The translations under genes and the position numbers were made by a program. Of a DNA stretch of 64,000 bases, positions 53,626 through 62,456 are shown piece after piece. The DNA is taken from positions 62,001 through 126,000 of the forward strand of contig NZ_VMNW02000008.1 in assembly GCF_007713735.2 (NCBI RefSeq), given 5' to 3'. Under the pieces are notes generated by a model. It was not told the origin of the DNA. It saw only the letters and a list, made by a program, of their open reading frames with translations, and made no database searches. How positions within the stretch are numbered: position 1 is the stretch's first letter; every line of letters starts with the position of its first letter. This DNA is from Amycolatopsis acidicola. GTDB taxonomy: Bacteria > Actinomycetota > Actinomycetes > Mycobacteriales > Pseudonocardiaceae.

Positions 53626-55179
53626 TCAGCGGCCAAGCGATACATCGTCGGCGCGCGTGACCTGCTCGCTGCCGGGATTCTTGCGGCCCTTGCGTTTCAG
53701 GTAGGCGTACATCATCCATCCGATCACGAGCATGGCGCCGATGAACACGAACGCGCCCCACTGGTAGTACCAGGCCGCATCCCCGTAGATCTCCGCGCGG
53801 GGCCAGGCGATGTCGACCAGCACCGCCACTTGGAACAAGACGGCGATGATGTTGACGACCACACCGAAGCGGCCCAGCGTGAAGTAAGGACCGTGGTCGG
53901 GTCCCGGCCACTCGCCCTTGAACCTCTTGATCAGCAGTGACACCGTCACGATCAAATACACCACGTACCACAGCACTGACGCGATCGCGGCCAGTGTTCC
54001 GAACAACTGTGTGTTGCCGAGGTTGACCAGCAGCAGGACGATCGGGACCGCACCGATCAGTACCGAGGCCGCGATCATGCTGCGCGTCCTGGGGTTGACC
54101 GTGGACAGTTTCTTCGCGAAGGGCAGTCGCCCGTCGCGGGCCATCCCGAAGACCATCCGGATCCCGGACGCCTGCACGGCCAACGCGTTGACGAAGATCG
54201 AAATCCCGACGGCGATGAGGAAGACAGTGGCGAGCCCATCGCCGAGCGTGGCCTTGAGCACGTAGGCCATCCCCTGCGAGCCGATGAGCTGCAGGTTGCT
54301 CTGCCCGAGGATGTCCGGCATCGCCATCTGGGCCGCGAGCACGAGCAACGCGCCCATCAGCGCCGACGCGGCGACCGCCCGGACGATCTCGCGGGGAGCG
54401 AACTTGCGCGGGTTGGACGTTTCCTCGGCCAGCGAACCTGCCGCGTCAAAGCCCGAATAGATGTTGACCGCGAACAGCGTGGCCACCAGAAGAACCCCGA
54501 CGATGCCCCATGACGCTCCGGTGCTCGTGCCGGCCGAATCCAGCACGATCCCCGGTCCACGCTTGGCATGGCCGAACAGCACCACGATGAGCAACGTGCA
54601 GCCGATGAGTTCGGTGAACACGCCGATGTTGTTGATGATCGCCATCAGCCGCACGCCGACGATGTTGATCACGGTGGTCACGACGACGAGGATGGCGCCG
54701 AGCAGAACCGCGTTCTGCGCGCCGCTGGCGGTGGCGAAGGTACCGATGTCGTCCGTGGTCCCGAAGACCTCGAAGCCGCTCCAGATCTGCGGCAGCACGA
54801 CCTGCAGCGAGACCGCGGGCCCGGCGACGCTCACGCAGATGGTCAGGATCACCAGCCAGCCCGCCGTCCAGGCGGCGAGAGGTTTGCTGATCTGCTTGAC
54901 CCACTGGTAAACGCCGCCGGCGAGCGGGTATCGCGAGGCCAGCTCGGCCAGCAACATGGCGACGAGGAACTGCCCGGCGGCGATGACCGGGATCGACCAC
55001 CAGAACGCCGGGCCCGCAGCCCCGAACCCGAAGCCGAAGAGCATGAACACGCCGGTCAGGATCGACAGGAAACTGAAGCCCGCCGCGAACGAAGAGAACC
55101 TACCGAGCCTGCGATCCAATTCCTGCTTGTATCCGAACCCGGCCAGGTAGTCGGAATCGTCGGTCGACGAGTCGGTCAT
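53626..55179 (-). CDS. APC-superfamily amino acid/amine permease
   Basis: A 517-residue, 12-helix permease of the same ACT branch as the one at 32529 (TM1 FSSFAAGFSFLSILTGVF, PLAGGVYQWVKQIS, AGSLAEETSNPRKFAPREI), but clearly diverged. AAGGAGG lies five bases before ATG 55179; the frame extends 5' without a site. Adjacent to a GMC oxidoreductase, TetR and ALDH, it probably imports an amine or amino alcohol for that oxidation route. Confidence 0.9.
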   Translation of the reverse strand: MTDSSTDDSDYLAGFGYKQELDRRLGRFSSFAAGFSFLSILTGVFMLFGFGFGAAGPAFWWSIPVIAAGQFLVAMLLAELASRYPLAGGVYQWVKQISKPLAAWTAGWLVILTICVSVAGPAVSLQVVLPQIWSGFEVFGTTDDIGTFATASGAQNAVLLGAILVVVTTVINIVGVRLMAIINNIGVFTELIGCTLLIVVLFGHAKRGPGIVLDSAGTSTGASWGIVGVLLVATLFAVNIYSGFDAAGSLAEETSNPRKFAPREIVRAVAASALMGALLVLAAQMAMPDILGQSNLQLIGSQGMAYVLKATLGDGLATVFLIAVGISIFVNALAVQASGIRMVFGMARDGRLPFAKKLSTVNPRTRSMIAASVLIGAVPIVLLLVNLGNTQLFGTLAAIASVLWYVVYLIVTVSLLIKRFKGEWPGPDHGPYFTLGRFGVVVNIIAVLFQVAVLVDIAWPRAEIYGDAAWYYQWGAFVFIGAMLVIGWMMYAYLKRKGRKNPGSEQVTRADDVSLGR

Positions 55180-55339
55180 GATGCCTCCTTGTATTCCGTC
55201 TGCTGCCAAAGGAGACGAAGCAGCAAAGTTTGGGGTGAAACCGCGAAGCGCACTGTGGAATGACGATGCCTTCACCGAAGTGAACGGCCGCAAATGGCAT
55301 GAGAATCGACGACGGGGGCACGCCGGGCGGCGCGTCCGA

Positions 55340-56896
55340 TCAGGGTTTCGCGTGATCTTCCACGATAATGCTCGCAGCCTTCTCACCGAGCATCATCACC
55401 GTCATGCAGATGTTGACCCCGACCTGGCGGGGGAAGACCGAGGCATCCGCGATCCGGAGTCCTTCGAGGCCTCGGACTCGCAGCCGGGGATCGACCACCG
55501 CGGCAGGGTCGTCCGCGGCCCCCATCCGGCAGGTTCCGTTGGGATGGAAGACGGTCCCGCTCCGCTCGCGGCCGTATTCGGACAGCTCGCCTCGTTCCCG
55601 GAGACCGTCGCCCGGCAGGATTTCTTTGCCGATCCAGTCACCGAGCGCGGTTTGTCCGGCGATTTCCAGCACGACTTCGAAGCCCTGAAGCAAGACGTCT
55701 TCGTCGTGTCCTTCGGCGTCGGTGAAGTAGCGGAAGTCGATGCGTGGCGCGCCACCCGGGTCGGCCGGGTCGAGGCGCACCGTGCCACGGCTCCGGGGGT
55801 AGCAGACATTGGGGTTGAGGACGATGGCCCGTTCGACGTCGATGGTCTGCGAGCCGAATCCGAGGTAGGAAATGTCGTCGCGGCCGGCGGCGGCGCTGAT
55901 CTCGATCTGGATGTCGGGCGCCGTCGAGGCCCACGAGCTGCGAGCCACGGCCATCGCTTCGAGGATCTGCGTCGAGTGCCACGGCGCCGGGGGTTCGATC
56001 GGCCGTTTCGACTCCCAGACCGCGACGCCCAGTACGTGGTCGGTGAGATGCTCGCCCACCGCCGGGAGGTCGTGCACCACGTCGATACCTGCCGCGCGCA
56101 ACTGGTCGGCAGGACCGATGCCCGAGCGCAGCAGTAGCGCGGGCGAGTCGAAGGCCCCTCCCGCGACCACGGTTTCCACGCGAGGTGTGATCCGGCCGCG
56201 GTTCGTCTCCGCTCCGGTCACCCGGCCGTTGCTGTCGACCAGGAGGCGATCGACCCGGATATCGGTCAGGACGGTGAGGGACGAGAGGTCCGCGCGCGAG
56301 CGGTGGAGGTAGACGACCGACGAGGACAGCCGGTTACCCGCCGCGTCCGCGTTGACCGGAACCCAGCTGAAAGCACCGTCGTCCAACGGCTTGTCGTTCC
56401 ACGGTGTGCCGGCCAACCCGAGTGCCGCCGCCGCCTGTTCCACGGCTCGCGCCCATTCGCTCCGCGCCGGGTTCGAGATCGGCCGCACGGTGTCGAGAAC
56501 ACGGCGGAAGTAGGGCTCGGTACCGGCACCGTCCCAGCCTTCCGCCCCGAGTCGGGCCCATTGGTCGAAGTCGTCGCGGTGAGGGCGCAGGAAAAGACCG
56601 CCGTTGTGCGAACTGCACCCACCGAGGACCTTCGCCCTGGCAGGTTCGATCGCGCTGTTGCCGCGGGGTTGCGGTTCGATGGTGTAGTTGTAGTCGAGCT
56701 CGGTGCCGAGCATCCCCACCCACCGGCGCAGATCGGCGACGCGATGGTCACCGGCATCCGTGGGCCCGGCTTCGGCGAGCACCACCCGTGCTCCGGTCTC
56801 GGCCGCGAGACGAGCGGCCACGATGCAGCCGGCCGTGCCACCACCTACCACCAGGTAGTCGCACTCGGCCACGGCCGGGATCAATCTGGAAGTCAT
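55340..56896 (-). CDS. GMC-family oxidoreductase (choline-dehydrogenase-like)
   Basis: A 518-residue FAD enzyme. It has the N-terminal dinucleotide motif VVGGGTAGCIVAARL, GMC signature 1 in KVLGGCSSHNGGLFLR, signature 2 around AFDSPALLLRSGIGPADQL, and the catalytic His in FHPNGTCRMG with the second His/Asn in RQVGVNICMTVMM. It oxidises an alcohol to an aldehyde with a flavin; choline and related alcohols are typical. ATG 56896 is used. A GTACA dyad operator lies upstream at 56942. Confidence 0.9.
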   Translation of the reverse strand: MTSRLIPAVAECDYLVVGGGTAGCIVAARLAAETGARVVLAEAGPTDAGDHRVADLRRWVGMLGTELDYNYTIEPQPRGNSAIEPARAKVLGGCSSHNGGLFLRPHRDDFDQWARLGAEGWDGAGTEPYFRRVLDTVRPISNPARSEWARAVEQAAAALGLAGTPWNDKPLDDGAFSWVPVNADAAGNRLSSSVVYLHRSRADLSSLTVLTDIRVDRLLVDSNGRVTGAETNRGRITPRVETVVAGGAFDSPALLLRSGIGPADQLRAAGIDVVHDLPAVGEHLTDHVLGVAVWESKRPIEPPAPWHSTQILEAMAVARSSWASTAPDIQIEISAAAGRDDISYLGFGSQTIDVERAIVLNPNVCYPRSRGTVRLDPADPGGAPRIDFRYFTDAEGHDEDVLLQGFEVVLEIAGQTALGDWIGKEILPGDGLRERGELSEYGRERSGTVFHPNGTCRMGAADDPAAVVDPRLRVRGLEGLRIADASVFPRQVGVNICMTVMMLGEKAASIIVEDHAKP

Positions 56897-56941
56897 GGCG
56901 CAGTGCACCTTTCGTGCATTGACAGCGTTTCAGCGGAGTTA

Positions 56942-56953
56942 GTACAGATGTAC
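56942..56953. promoter_or_regulatory. Operator dyad GTACA-GA-TGTAC
   Basis: A perfect 5-bp-arm dyad with a 2-nt spacer upstream of the GMC gene. It is identical in arms to the site at 59226. Confidence 0.65.
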
Positions 56954-57018
56954 ATTCCCAAGCATGTGCTGGACACCGGGAACGTGATGGTTCGACTGGT
57001 CGCGCTTTGTCGCGCGGT

Positions 57019-57558
57019 TCAGCCCGTGATGCGGCGGAGAACTTTGGTGACGTCTTCGAGATCCGGTGCCGAGCCGAGAATCATCGACTGCAGCAGGAGT
57101 CCGTCGAACGCGAGTGACAACGCCTCTGCCGTGAGTCGGTCGGTGTGCCGGGAGAGCACGTCGGGCAATTTGGCCTGCCACTCGTGACTGAGCTTTTGCA
57201 GCGGTGGCCGCCGTAATGCCGCCAGATAAAGCTCGTGCTCGACAACCGTTCGCGTCCAGTGCGTGGTCACCAGTGTTCGCAGGTAGGCGACCAGCTCCTG
57301 GACGAGATCCTTGCCGTCGGCCAGATTGTCCGACCATTCCTCGAGTTCGGCGTCCGTATGACGCTTCGCCTCGATGATGGCGGCGGCCATCATATCGTCC
57401 CGCGTTTTGAAGTGGTACGTCGTGGAGCCCAGTGGCACCTGGGCACGTTCGGCGACCGCCCGGTGCGTAAGGCCTTCGATGCCGGATTCGGCGATCACTT
57501 CGACGGCGGCGCTGGCGATGCGCCGCGGCCGGTCGGGATCGTTGACTCCTCGGGGCAT
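57019..57558 (-). CDS. TetR-family regulator
   Basis: A 179-residue repressor. N-terminal HTH at residues 10-55 (IASAAVEVIAESGIEGLTHRAVAERAQVPLGSTTYHF region), then an all-helical ligand domain with a Trp/His-rich WTRTVVEHELYLAALRR. It is transcribed between the GMC and ALDH genes, each of which has the GTACA-NN-TGTAC dyad upstream, so these are its probable operators. ATG 57558 fits the normal length. Confidence 0.9.
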   Translation of the reverse strand: MPRGVNDPDRPRRIASAAVEVIAESGIEGLTHRAVAERAQVPLGSTTYHFKTRDDMMAAAIIEAKRHTDAELEEWSDNLADGKDLVQELVAYLRTLVTTHWTRTVVEHELYLAALRRPPLQKLSHEWQAKLPDVLSRHTDRLTAEALSLAFDGLLLQSMILGSAPDLEDVTKVLRRITG

Positions 57559-57681
57559 GAACCTGAACTCCTGTCCTGCCGGTCGGCAAGCGGACGGTGG
57601 GCAACCCTACGCACTGTTGTGGAGATCCGCCGCGTGCGCCCCGGGGCGCTGGTCCTGGACAGGCCCGCGACGATGTCGCGA

Positions 57682-59193
57682 TCAGCGAAGCTGGATCCAG
57701 ATCGCCTTGGTCTCGGTGTAGATGTCGTGTGCCATCAACGATTTTTCACGGCCACCGAAGCCGGACTGTTTCCACCCGCCGAACGGCACCGCCTCGTCGC
57801 CCTCGGAGAAGCAGTTGACCGATACCGTGCCGGCCTCGATCGCCTTGGCGATCCGGTGCGCGCGGTGGAGATCGTTGGTGTAGAGCTGTGACGCGAGGCC
57901 GTACCTGGTGTCGTTCGCGATCTCGACGGCCTCGTCCTCGGTGTCGAACGTCGTCACGGTCAGCACCGGCCCGAAGATTTCTTCCCGCGCGATGCGCATG
58001 TCGTTGCGCACGCCGTCGAAAATCGTCGGCTGCATGAAGCTGCCGCCCGAGTCCTCATGAAGCCGGGATCCGCCCAGTACGAGGGAGGCCCCTTCGGACT
58101 TGCCAAGCTCGACGTAACGCAGTACTCGCTCGAGATGCGCGGGGCTGATCGAGGCACCGATCTTCGAGTTCTCGTCGAGCGGGTCCCCGACCGTCCAGTT
58201 CGAGAACTCCTCGACGAGCGCCTGGAGCACACGGTCTTTCACCCCGCGTTGAACGAGAAGACGGGAGCCGCCGGAACAGATCTGCCCCTGGCTGTAGATG
58301 ATGCCCCCGGCGATCTCCTTGACGATCGGCTCCAGGTCGTCGACATCGTCCATGACGATGACGGGGCTCTTCCCACCCAGTTCGAGGAAGACCCGCTTCA
58401 GATTCGACTCGGCCGCGTATTGCAGCAGGAGCTGGCCGGTCTCCGTGGAACCGGTGAAGCTGAGGCAATCGACGTCGGGGTGCCGCCCGAGTGCCTGTCC
58501 GGCGACCTCGCCGAGTCCGGGAAGGACGTTCAGGACTCCGGCGGGAATCCCGGCCTCCGCGGCCAGCTCGGCTAGCCGGAGGATGCTGAGCGGCGTCTGC
58601 TCGGCAGGCTTGATGATCAGCGAGTTCCCGGAAGCCAGGGCCGGTGCGATCTTGTTCGCCGTGATCTCCAACGGAAAATTCCACGGGATGACGGCCGCGA
58701 CGACCCCGATAGGCTGCCGCGTGATCATCGAGACCTTGTCCTCGGCGGTGCGCGACATCTGGTCGTAGATCTTGTCGATCGCCTCCGCGTGCCAGCGAAT
58801 CAGCCCCAGCGTTCCGGGCAGGTCTCCGGTGATCGCGTCGTGCACCGGCTTGCCGTTGTCGAGTGACTCGATCAGAGCCAGCTCGACGCGGTTCTCCTCG
58901 ATCAGATCGGCGAACCTGAGCAGCACCGCTTTTCGCTCGGCGGGCGACATACGACGCCACGGACCGGTCCGGAACGCGCGCCGTGCCGCGGACACCGCGT
59001 CGTCGACATCGGCAGGCGACGCTTGCGCGACGTCAGCCAGCTTCTCACCGGTCGCCGGATTGGCGGTCACGAAGGTCGCGCGCCCCTCGGCATGCCGGAA
59101 CTCGCCGTCTATGAACAGCCTGGTCTCGAAGCGAACGCCGCGAGCCAATTCGCGGAAGTCCACTACTCGCTCTGGCGCGGCCGCAGATGTCAT
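57682..59193 (-). CDS. Aldehyde dehydrogenase (betaine-aldehyde/PuuC-like)
   Basis: A 503-residue ALDH: PWNFPLEITANKIAPALASGN, FTGSTETGQLLLQYA, base Glu in FLELGGKSP, catalytic Cys in YSQGQICSGGSRLL and C-terminal PFGGWKQSGFGGREK. It shares the layout of the ALDH at 45981 but differs clearly. With the GMC enzyme it would convert an alcohol to an acid in two steps. The dyad at 59226 lies about 30 bases upstream. Confidence 0.9.
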   Translation of the reverse strand: MTSAAAPERVVDFRELARGVRFETRLFIDGEFRHAEGRATFVTANPATGEKLADVAQASPADVDDAVSAARRAFRTGPWRRMSPAERKAVLLRFADLIEENRVELALIESLDNGKPVHDAITGDLPGTLGLIRWHAEAIDKIYDQMSRTAEDKVSMITRQPIGVVAAVIPWNFPLEITANKIAPALASGNSLIIKPAEQTPLSILRLAELAAEAGIPAGVLNVLPGLGEVAGQALGRHPDVDCLSFTGSTETGQLLLQYAAESNLKRVFLELGGKSPVIVMDDVDDLEPIVKEIAGGIIYSQGQICSGGSRLLVQRGVKDRVLQALVEEFSNWTVGDPLDENSKIGASISPAHLERVLRYVELGKSEGASLVLGGSRLHEDSGGSFMQPTIFDGVRNDMRIAREEIFGPVLTVTTFDTEDEAVEIANDTRYGLASQLYTNDLHRAHRIAKAIEAGTVSVNCFSEGDEAVPFGGWKQSGFGGREKSLMAHDIYTETKAIWIQLR

Positions 59194-59225
59194 CTATGCA
59201 GTCTCCCGGTCTAGAAACGAAGGAC

Positions 59226-59237
59226 GTACATTTGTAC
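59226..59237. promoter_or_regulatory. Operator dyad GTACA-TT-TGTAC
   Basis: The second copy of the TetR-type dyad, 33 bases upstream of the ALDH start. Confidence 0.65.
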
Positions 59238-59494
59238 ATCCCATCGGGTAATGGGTAACATAACACCTACGGCGCGGTTTGGCGAGAGCTTGCGTGGCGT
59301 TACTGAGCTGATGACCTCACTACGCGTCCCACTGTTCGATGTCGAACTTCGAGACGTCCGGGCATGCCGAACGGGGCAGCAGTGTTTCGCGCTGCCCCGT
59401 CACTGTCTTGGCCGTGTGATCGAGATGTAAGTACGACCGTCCTGAATGGACCCGCGCGTCGAGGTTGGAGATCCACCGCGGGCGGACGTTAGGG

Positions 59495-59650
59495 GGTGTC
59501 CTCAAAGCCTGGTCGATGGGCTTGGTGATCCAGGTGGTTCCTGGCGGTGCCGGGGGTTCGCCCTCGTACCGGGTTGTACTCGGGTGAATCCGCGGTGCCC
59601 GCCAGGGGCCGCCTGGGCGCCAAGAGCGCGAATGAGGCTTTGAGGACGCC
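59495..59650. repeat. Inverted-repeat-bounded intergenic element (156 bp)
   Basis: GGTGTCCTCAAAGCC (59495-59509) and GGCTTTGAGGACGCC (59636-59650) are inverted copies matching at 14 of 15 bases and enclose an internal hairpin-prone segment. It could be a MITE-like or structured-RNA element. Its right part (agcgcgaatgaggctttg) recalls short repeats I associate with Amycolatopsis genomes. No protein is convincing. Confidence 0.6.
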
Positions 59651-59688
59651 ACTGGTGTTTCGTGACCCTGTCCGGTTTACGTTGCCGT

Positions 59689-59865
59689 GTTTGCCCGTGC
59701 GGTCGGTGAGTTTGCCCGCTGCGTCACTGATTTTGCCGGTCCGGTCGCTGAGTTTGCCCACGGCGGCAGCGGCCGGCCAACTCGGCGACGCCCCGGGCCA
59801 ACCCGGCGACGCCAGGAGCCAACTCGGCGACGCCAGGGGCCAACTCGGCGCCCTGGCAGGCAAAC
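59689..59865. repeat. Two 21-bp-period tandem arrays in opposite sense
   Basis: Array A (59689-59766) has three complete 21-bp units and a partial, each starting TTTGCC-like. Array B (59776-59858) has three units and a partial, each starting GCCAAC and ending in a CCAGG- or CCCGG-like block. The ends GTTTGCC (59689) and GGCAAAC (59859-59865) are inverted. Units are 21 bp and contiguous, so this is not a CRISPR array. It may be a DNA-binding or structural element. Confidence 0.7.
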
Positions 59866-59900
59866 ACACCCGCGCGTAAAGACCACAAGATCACGAGACA

Positions 59901-60974
59901 CTAGGCGCGCACTGCGCCGGGCCAGATGTCTCCCACGGTGAAGCCGTGTCGTAGCGGGTCGTCGTCGCTGACGAAGATCTCCGACTTCGCGATGAGGTGG
60001 GCCGACCCGGTCAGGGCGGGAACGATTCCCTTGTGCTCGCCGACGACGGCTTCACGCGCCGCGCGCACGCTGTACACCTCGTCGATGATGCTCTCCTGCC
60101 GGAACTCCTCCCCCAGTGCCAGCTCGCCCTTCGCGACGAGCGCGGCGACCTGGGCGGAAGTGCCGGTGCCGCAAGGGCAGCGGTCGATGAGGCCCTGAAC
60201 CCCGGCCGGAAACCGCGGCGGCCCAGGCAGCATGGGCATCACGACCGCGGACCGGCCGTGGTTGTCGCCCGAGCGCGGGGCACTGGCGACCAGCACCGCA
60301 TCGACCGAGGAAAAGCCCGTGGCAGCCGGGTTTTCCACCGTGACCGAGGAAACCGCCGCGTTCCGCACCCGTTCGCCCAGTTCCACGATCCGCGAGGCGT
60401 TCTCCGGATCGATGGTCAGCCCGAGGTCGTCGGCGGACACGATGACGTAGAACATCCCGCCGTAGGCGACGTCGACGGTCAGCGTGCCCAGCCCCGGCAC
60501 CTCGAGCTGATGGTTGAGATGCGTGGCGAACGACGGAACATTCTCCACGGTCACGTGTTCAACCCGGTCGCCGGAGCATTTCGCGTGCGCGACAACGATT
60601 CCGGCCGGCGTGTCGACACGCACGGTGGTGATGTCCGTTGTCTGGTCGATGGGCACCACGCCGGCTTCGAGGATGGAGGACACGAAACAGAGGATGTTGC
60701 CCCCGGACATCACCGGGTAGATCGGCCGCTGGTTGATGATGACCAGTCCGACGTCGGCGGTCGGGTCGCAAGGCGGCACGACCAGGTCGGCGTTCAGCGC
60801 GGGATGACCGCGGGGTTCCTGCAGAAGCGATGTCCGCAGCCAGTCGTGGTGCTGCTCGACGTACTTCTTTTTGTCGAGCATCGTCTCGCCGGTGATGTTG
60901 AGCGGCTCCAGGCCGCCCACCACGATCCGGCACGGCGCCCCGGAGGAGTGGGCGTCGACGACGTTGATGATCAT
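59901..60974 (-). CDS. Proline-racemase-family enzyme, hydroxyproline epimerase/dehydratase-like
   Basis: A 357-residue protein. In the first active-site loop the usual Cys is replaced by Ser (VMSGGNILC), while the second Cys is retained in DRCPCGTGTSA; AFVSSILEAG-like and ADVGLVII segments fit the family. Ser/Cys pairs occur in hydroxyproline 2-epimerases and 3-hydroxyproline dehydratases, so plain proline racemase is unlikely. ATG 60974 overlaps the DHDPS-family stop (ATGA), coupling it to a lyase of the same route. Confidence 0.85.
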   Translation of the reverse strand: MIINVVDAHSSGAPCRIVVGGLEPLNITGETMLDKKKYVEQHHDWLRTSLLQEPRGHPALNADLVVPPCDPTADVGLVIINQRPIYPVMSGGNILCFVSSILEAGVVPIDQTTDITTVRVDTPAGIVVAHAKCSGDRVEHVTVENVPSFATHLNHQLEVPGLGTLTVDVAYGGMFYVIVSADDLGLTIDPENASRIVELGERVRNAAVSSVTVENPAATGFSSVDAVLVASAPRSGDNHGRSAVVMPMLPGPPRFPAGVQGLIDRCPCGTGTSAQVAALVAKGELALGEEFRQESIIDEVYSVRAAREAVVGEHKGIVPALTGSAHLIAKSEIFVSDDDPLRHGFTVGDIWPGAVRA

Positions 60975-61885
60975 GCCGCGGCCTTTCGGAAGTCGGAGAG
61001 GTACGCCGGGTCCGTGGCCTCGACGACAGCCTTCAGTGCGTCCACTTCGGACGGAACGAGCGAGAGGTAAGGCTCTCGGATGGGACCCACCTGGAGACCG
61101 AGAATGCCGCACACCGCTTTGACGGCCCCGTTGTAGGGACCGCTGATCACCGCGTTGATGAGCGGCAGGATTCCGTGCCAGATCTCGTACGCCCTGGCCG
61201 CATCCCCGGCCTCGGCCGCGCGCTGCAAGGCAGCGAAGCCGGGAGTCAGGAAGTTGGCCGCGCCGACGATGGCCCCGGCCTTTCCGGTCAGGAACGCCGG
61301 CGGGACGAGAATGTCCTCGCCGACGAACACGTCGACCCCGGGGATGGGGTCGAGCAGCAGGGAGGTCAGGGACGCGAAGTCCCCGCTCGAGTCCTTGACG
61401 ATCTCCACGGTGGGGATCAGGTCCTTGATTCGCGCCAGCGACTCACGCCCCCAGGTCACCCCCATGGCCGGCGGGTGGTTGTAGACGCAGATCGGCAGCG
61501 AGGTCGACTCGGCGACCTTCTCCAGGTAGCGGAACGCGCCGTCGAGGTCCAACGGCTCGTAGTAGGGCGTCGCGACCATGATGGCGTCGGCACCGGACTG
61601 CTCGGCGTGGCGGGCGTTGGCCACCGCCGCGCGAGTGGAGGGAGCCCCGACCTGAGCAACGACCTTCACCCGGCCCGCGACCTGCGAACAGGTCGCTTCG
61701 ATGACGGCCCGCCGCTCGTCCTCGCTCAACGCGGGAAACTCACCCGTGCCCCCGCACGGCACGAAGCCCGAAATGCCGTCCGCGATTCCCTGCTCCACGA
61801 GGGCGGCCAGGGAATCACCGTGGACCTTCTCGCCATCCTCGGTGAACGGCGTGATCATCGCCGAGATAACCCCGGAAAAGGGCAT
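60971..61885 (-). CDS. DHDPS-family lyase/deaminase
   Basis: A 304-residue barrel with Schiff-base Lys in VEIVKDSSGD, the FVPCGGTGEFPAL variant and GAIVGAANFLTPG. GGAGG lies seven bases before ATG 61885. Coupled to the racemase-family gene, it fits 1-pyrroline-4-hydroxy-2-carboxylate deaminase, or another hydroxyproline-derived deaminase, whose product 2-oxoglutarate semialdehyde would be oxidised by an ALDH such as the one at 39076. Confidence 0.88.
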   Translation of the reverse strand: MPFSGVISAMITPFTEDGEKVHGDSLAALVEQGIADGISGFVPCGGTGEFPALSEDERRAVIEATCSQVAGRVKVVAQVGAPSTRAAVANARHAEQSGADAIMVATPYYEPLDLDGAFRYLEKVAESTSLPICVYNHPPAMGVTWGRESLARIKDLIPTVEIVKDSSGDFASLTSLLLDPIPGVDVFVGEDILVPPAFLTGKAGAIVGAANFLTPGFAALQRAAEAGDAARAYEIWHGILPLINAVISGPYNGAVKAVCGILGLQVGPIREPYLSLVPSEVDALKAVVEATDPAYLSDFRKAAA

Positions 61886-61902
61886 GATTCCTCCAAAACC
61901 TC

Positions 61903-61925
61903 ATTGCAATCGATAATATGTAACG
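61903..61925 (-). promoter_or_regulatory. Promoter/operator-like AT patch
   Basis: ATTGCAATCG then GATAATATG then TAACG, immediately upstream of the DHDPS-type gene. It loosely resembles the ATTGC...GATAAT core of the site at 13605 but lacks GATTGCT. It may simply be a -10 region. Confidence 0.3.
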
Positions 61926-61961
61926 TACTACTCGGCCGGACCTGGCGCCACCGAGGCGCGG

Positions 61962-62456
61962 TCATGGCACCTGTCGGACGATCGACCCGCGGGCGATGAC
62001 CGGGTCGAGGATGCCGCCTTCGATCTCGTCGGCCGCCTCGGACAAATCCGGCGGGTTGCGGTGGGGATGCGGGTACCCGAGTTCGGCTTCCATCTCGGCC
62101 GAGTAGAGGTAGACGGACGTGACCAGCAGGGACAGCGGGTGGAACAGGTGCGGAGAGCCGGAGTCCAGCTGCCGCAGCGCGCTGAACAGTTCCCCGGTGG
62201 GCACGTCGTGGATCGCCGCGAGCGCGGCGGCCACATTGTCGAGCACGGGGTCGAGGATCGCGAGGGCTTCGGTCACGTAGTCGTCGAACGCGGCGACCTC
62301 GTCGCCCCCGGGACGGCCGTCGCCGTCGCTGGGAATGAGCACGGCCGCGACGCGGCGCAGGTCGGCCATTTCCTCCGCGGTGAGTGAGCGGCGGGCGGTC
62401 TTGCGAACCACCGGCGCCGAAAGCCGGGTGATGCCGTCGTGGTGGGTGCTGGTCAT
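61962..62456 (-). CDS. Small subunit-like protein of GMC dehydrogenase (gluconate 2-dehydrogenase subunit 3 type)
   Basis: A 164-residue protein with the subunit-3-like segment SLTAEEMADLRRVAAVLIPSDGDG and helices carrying HPLSLLVTSVYLYSAEMEAELGYP. Its ATG overlaps the stop of the GMC gene (ATGA), so the two are co-produced as a membrane-associated or periplasmic-type complex in relatives. No Tat signal is obvious in this copy. Confidence 0.75.
   Translation of the reverse strand: MTSTHHDGITRLSAPVVRKTARRSLTAEEMADLRRVAAVLIPSDGDGRPGGDEVAAFDDYVTEALAILDPVLDNVAAALAAIHDVPTGELFSALRQLDSGSPHLFHPLSLLVTSVYLYSAEMEAELGYPHPHRNPPDLSEAADEIEGGILDPVIARGSIVRQVP

Noticed and set aside
59689-59865. CRISPR array
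   Set aside because: Units are contiguous 21-bp repeats with no unique spacers and no cas genes nearby.
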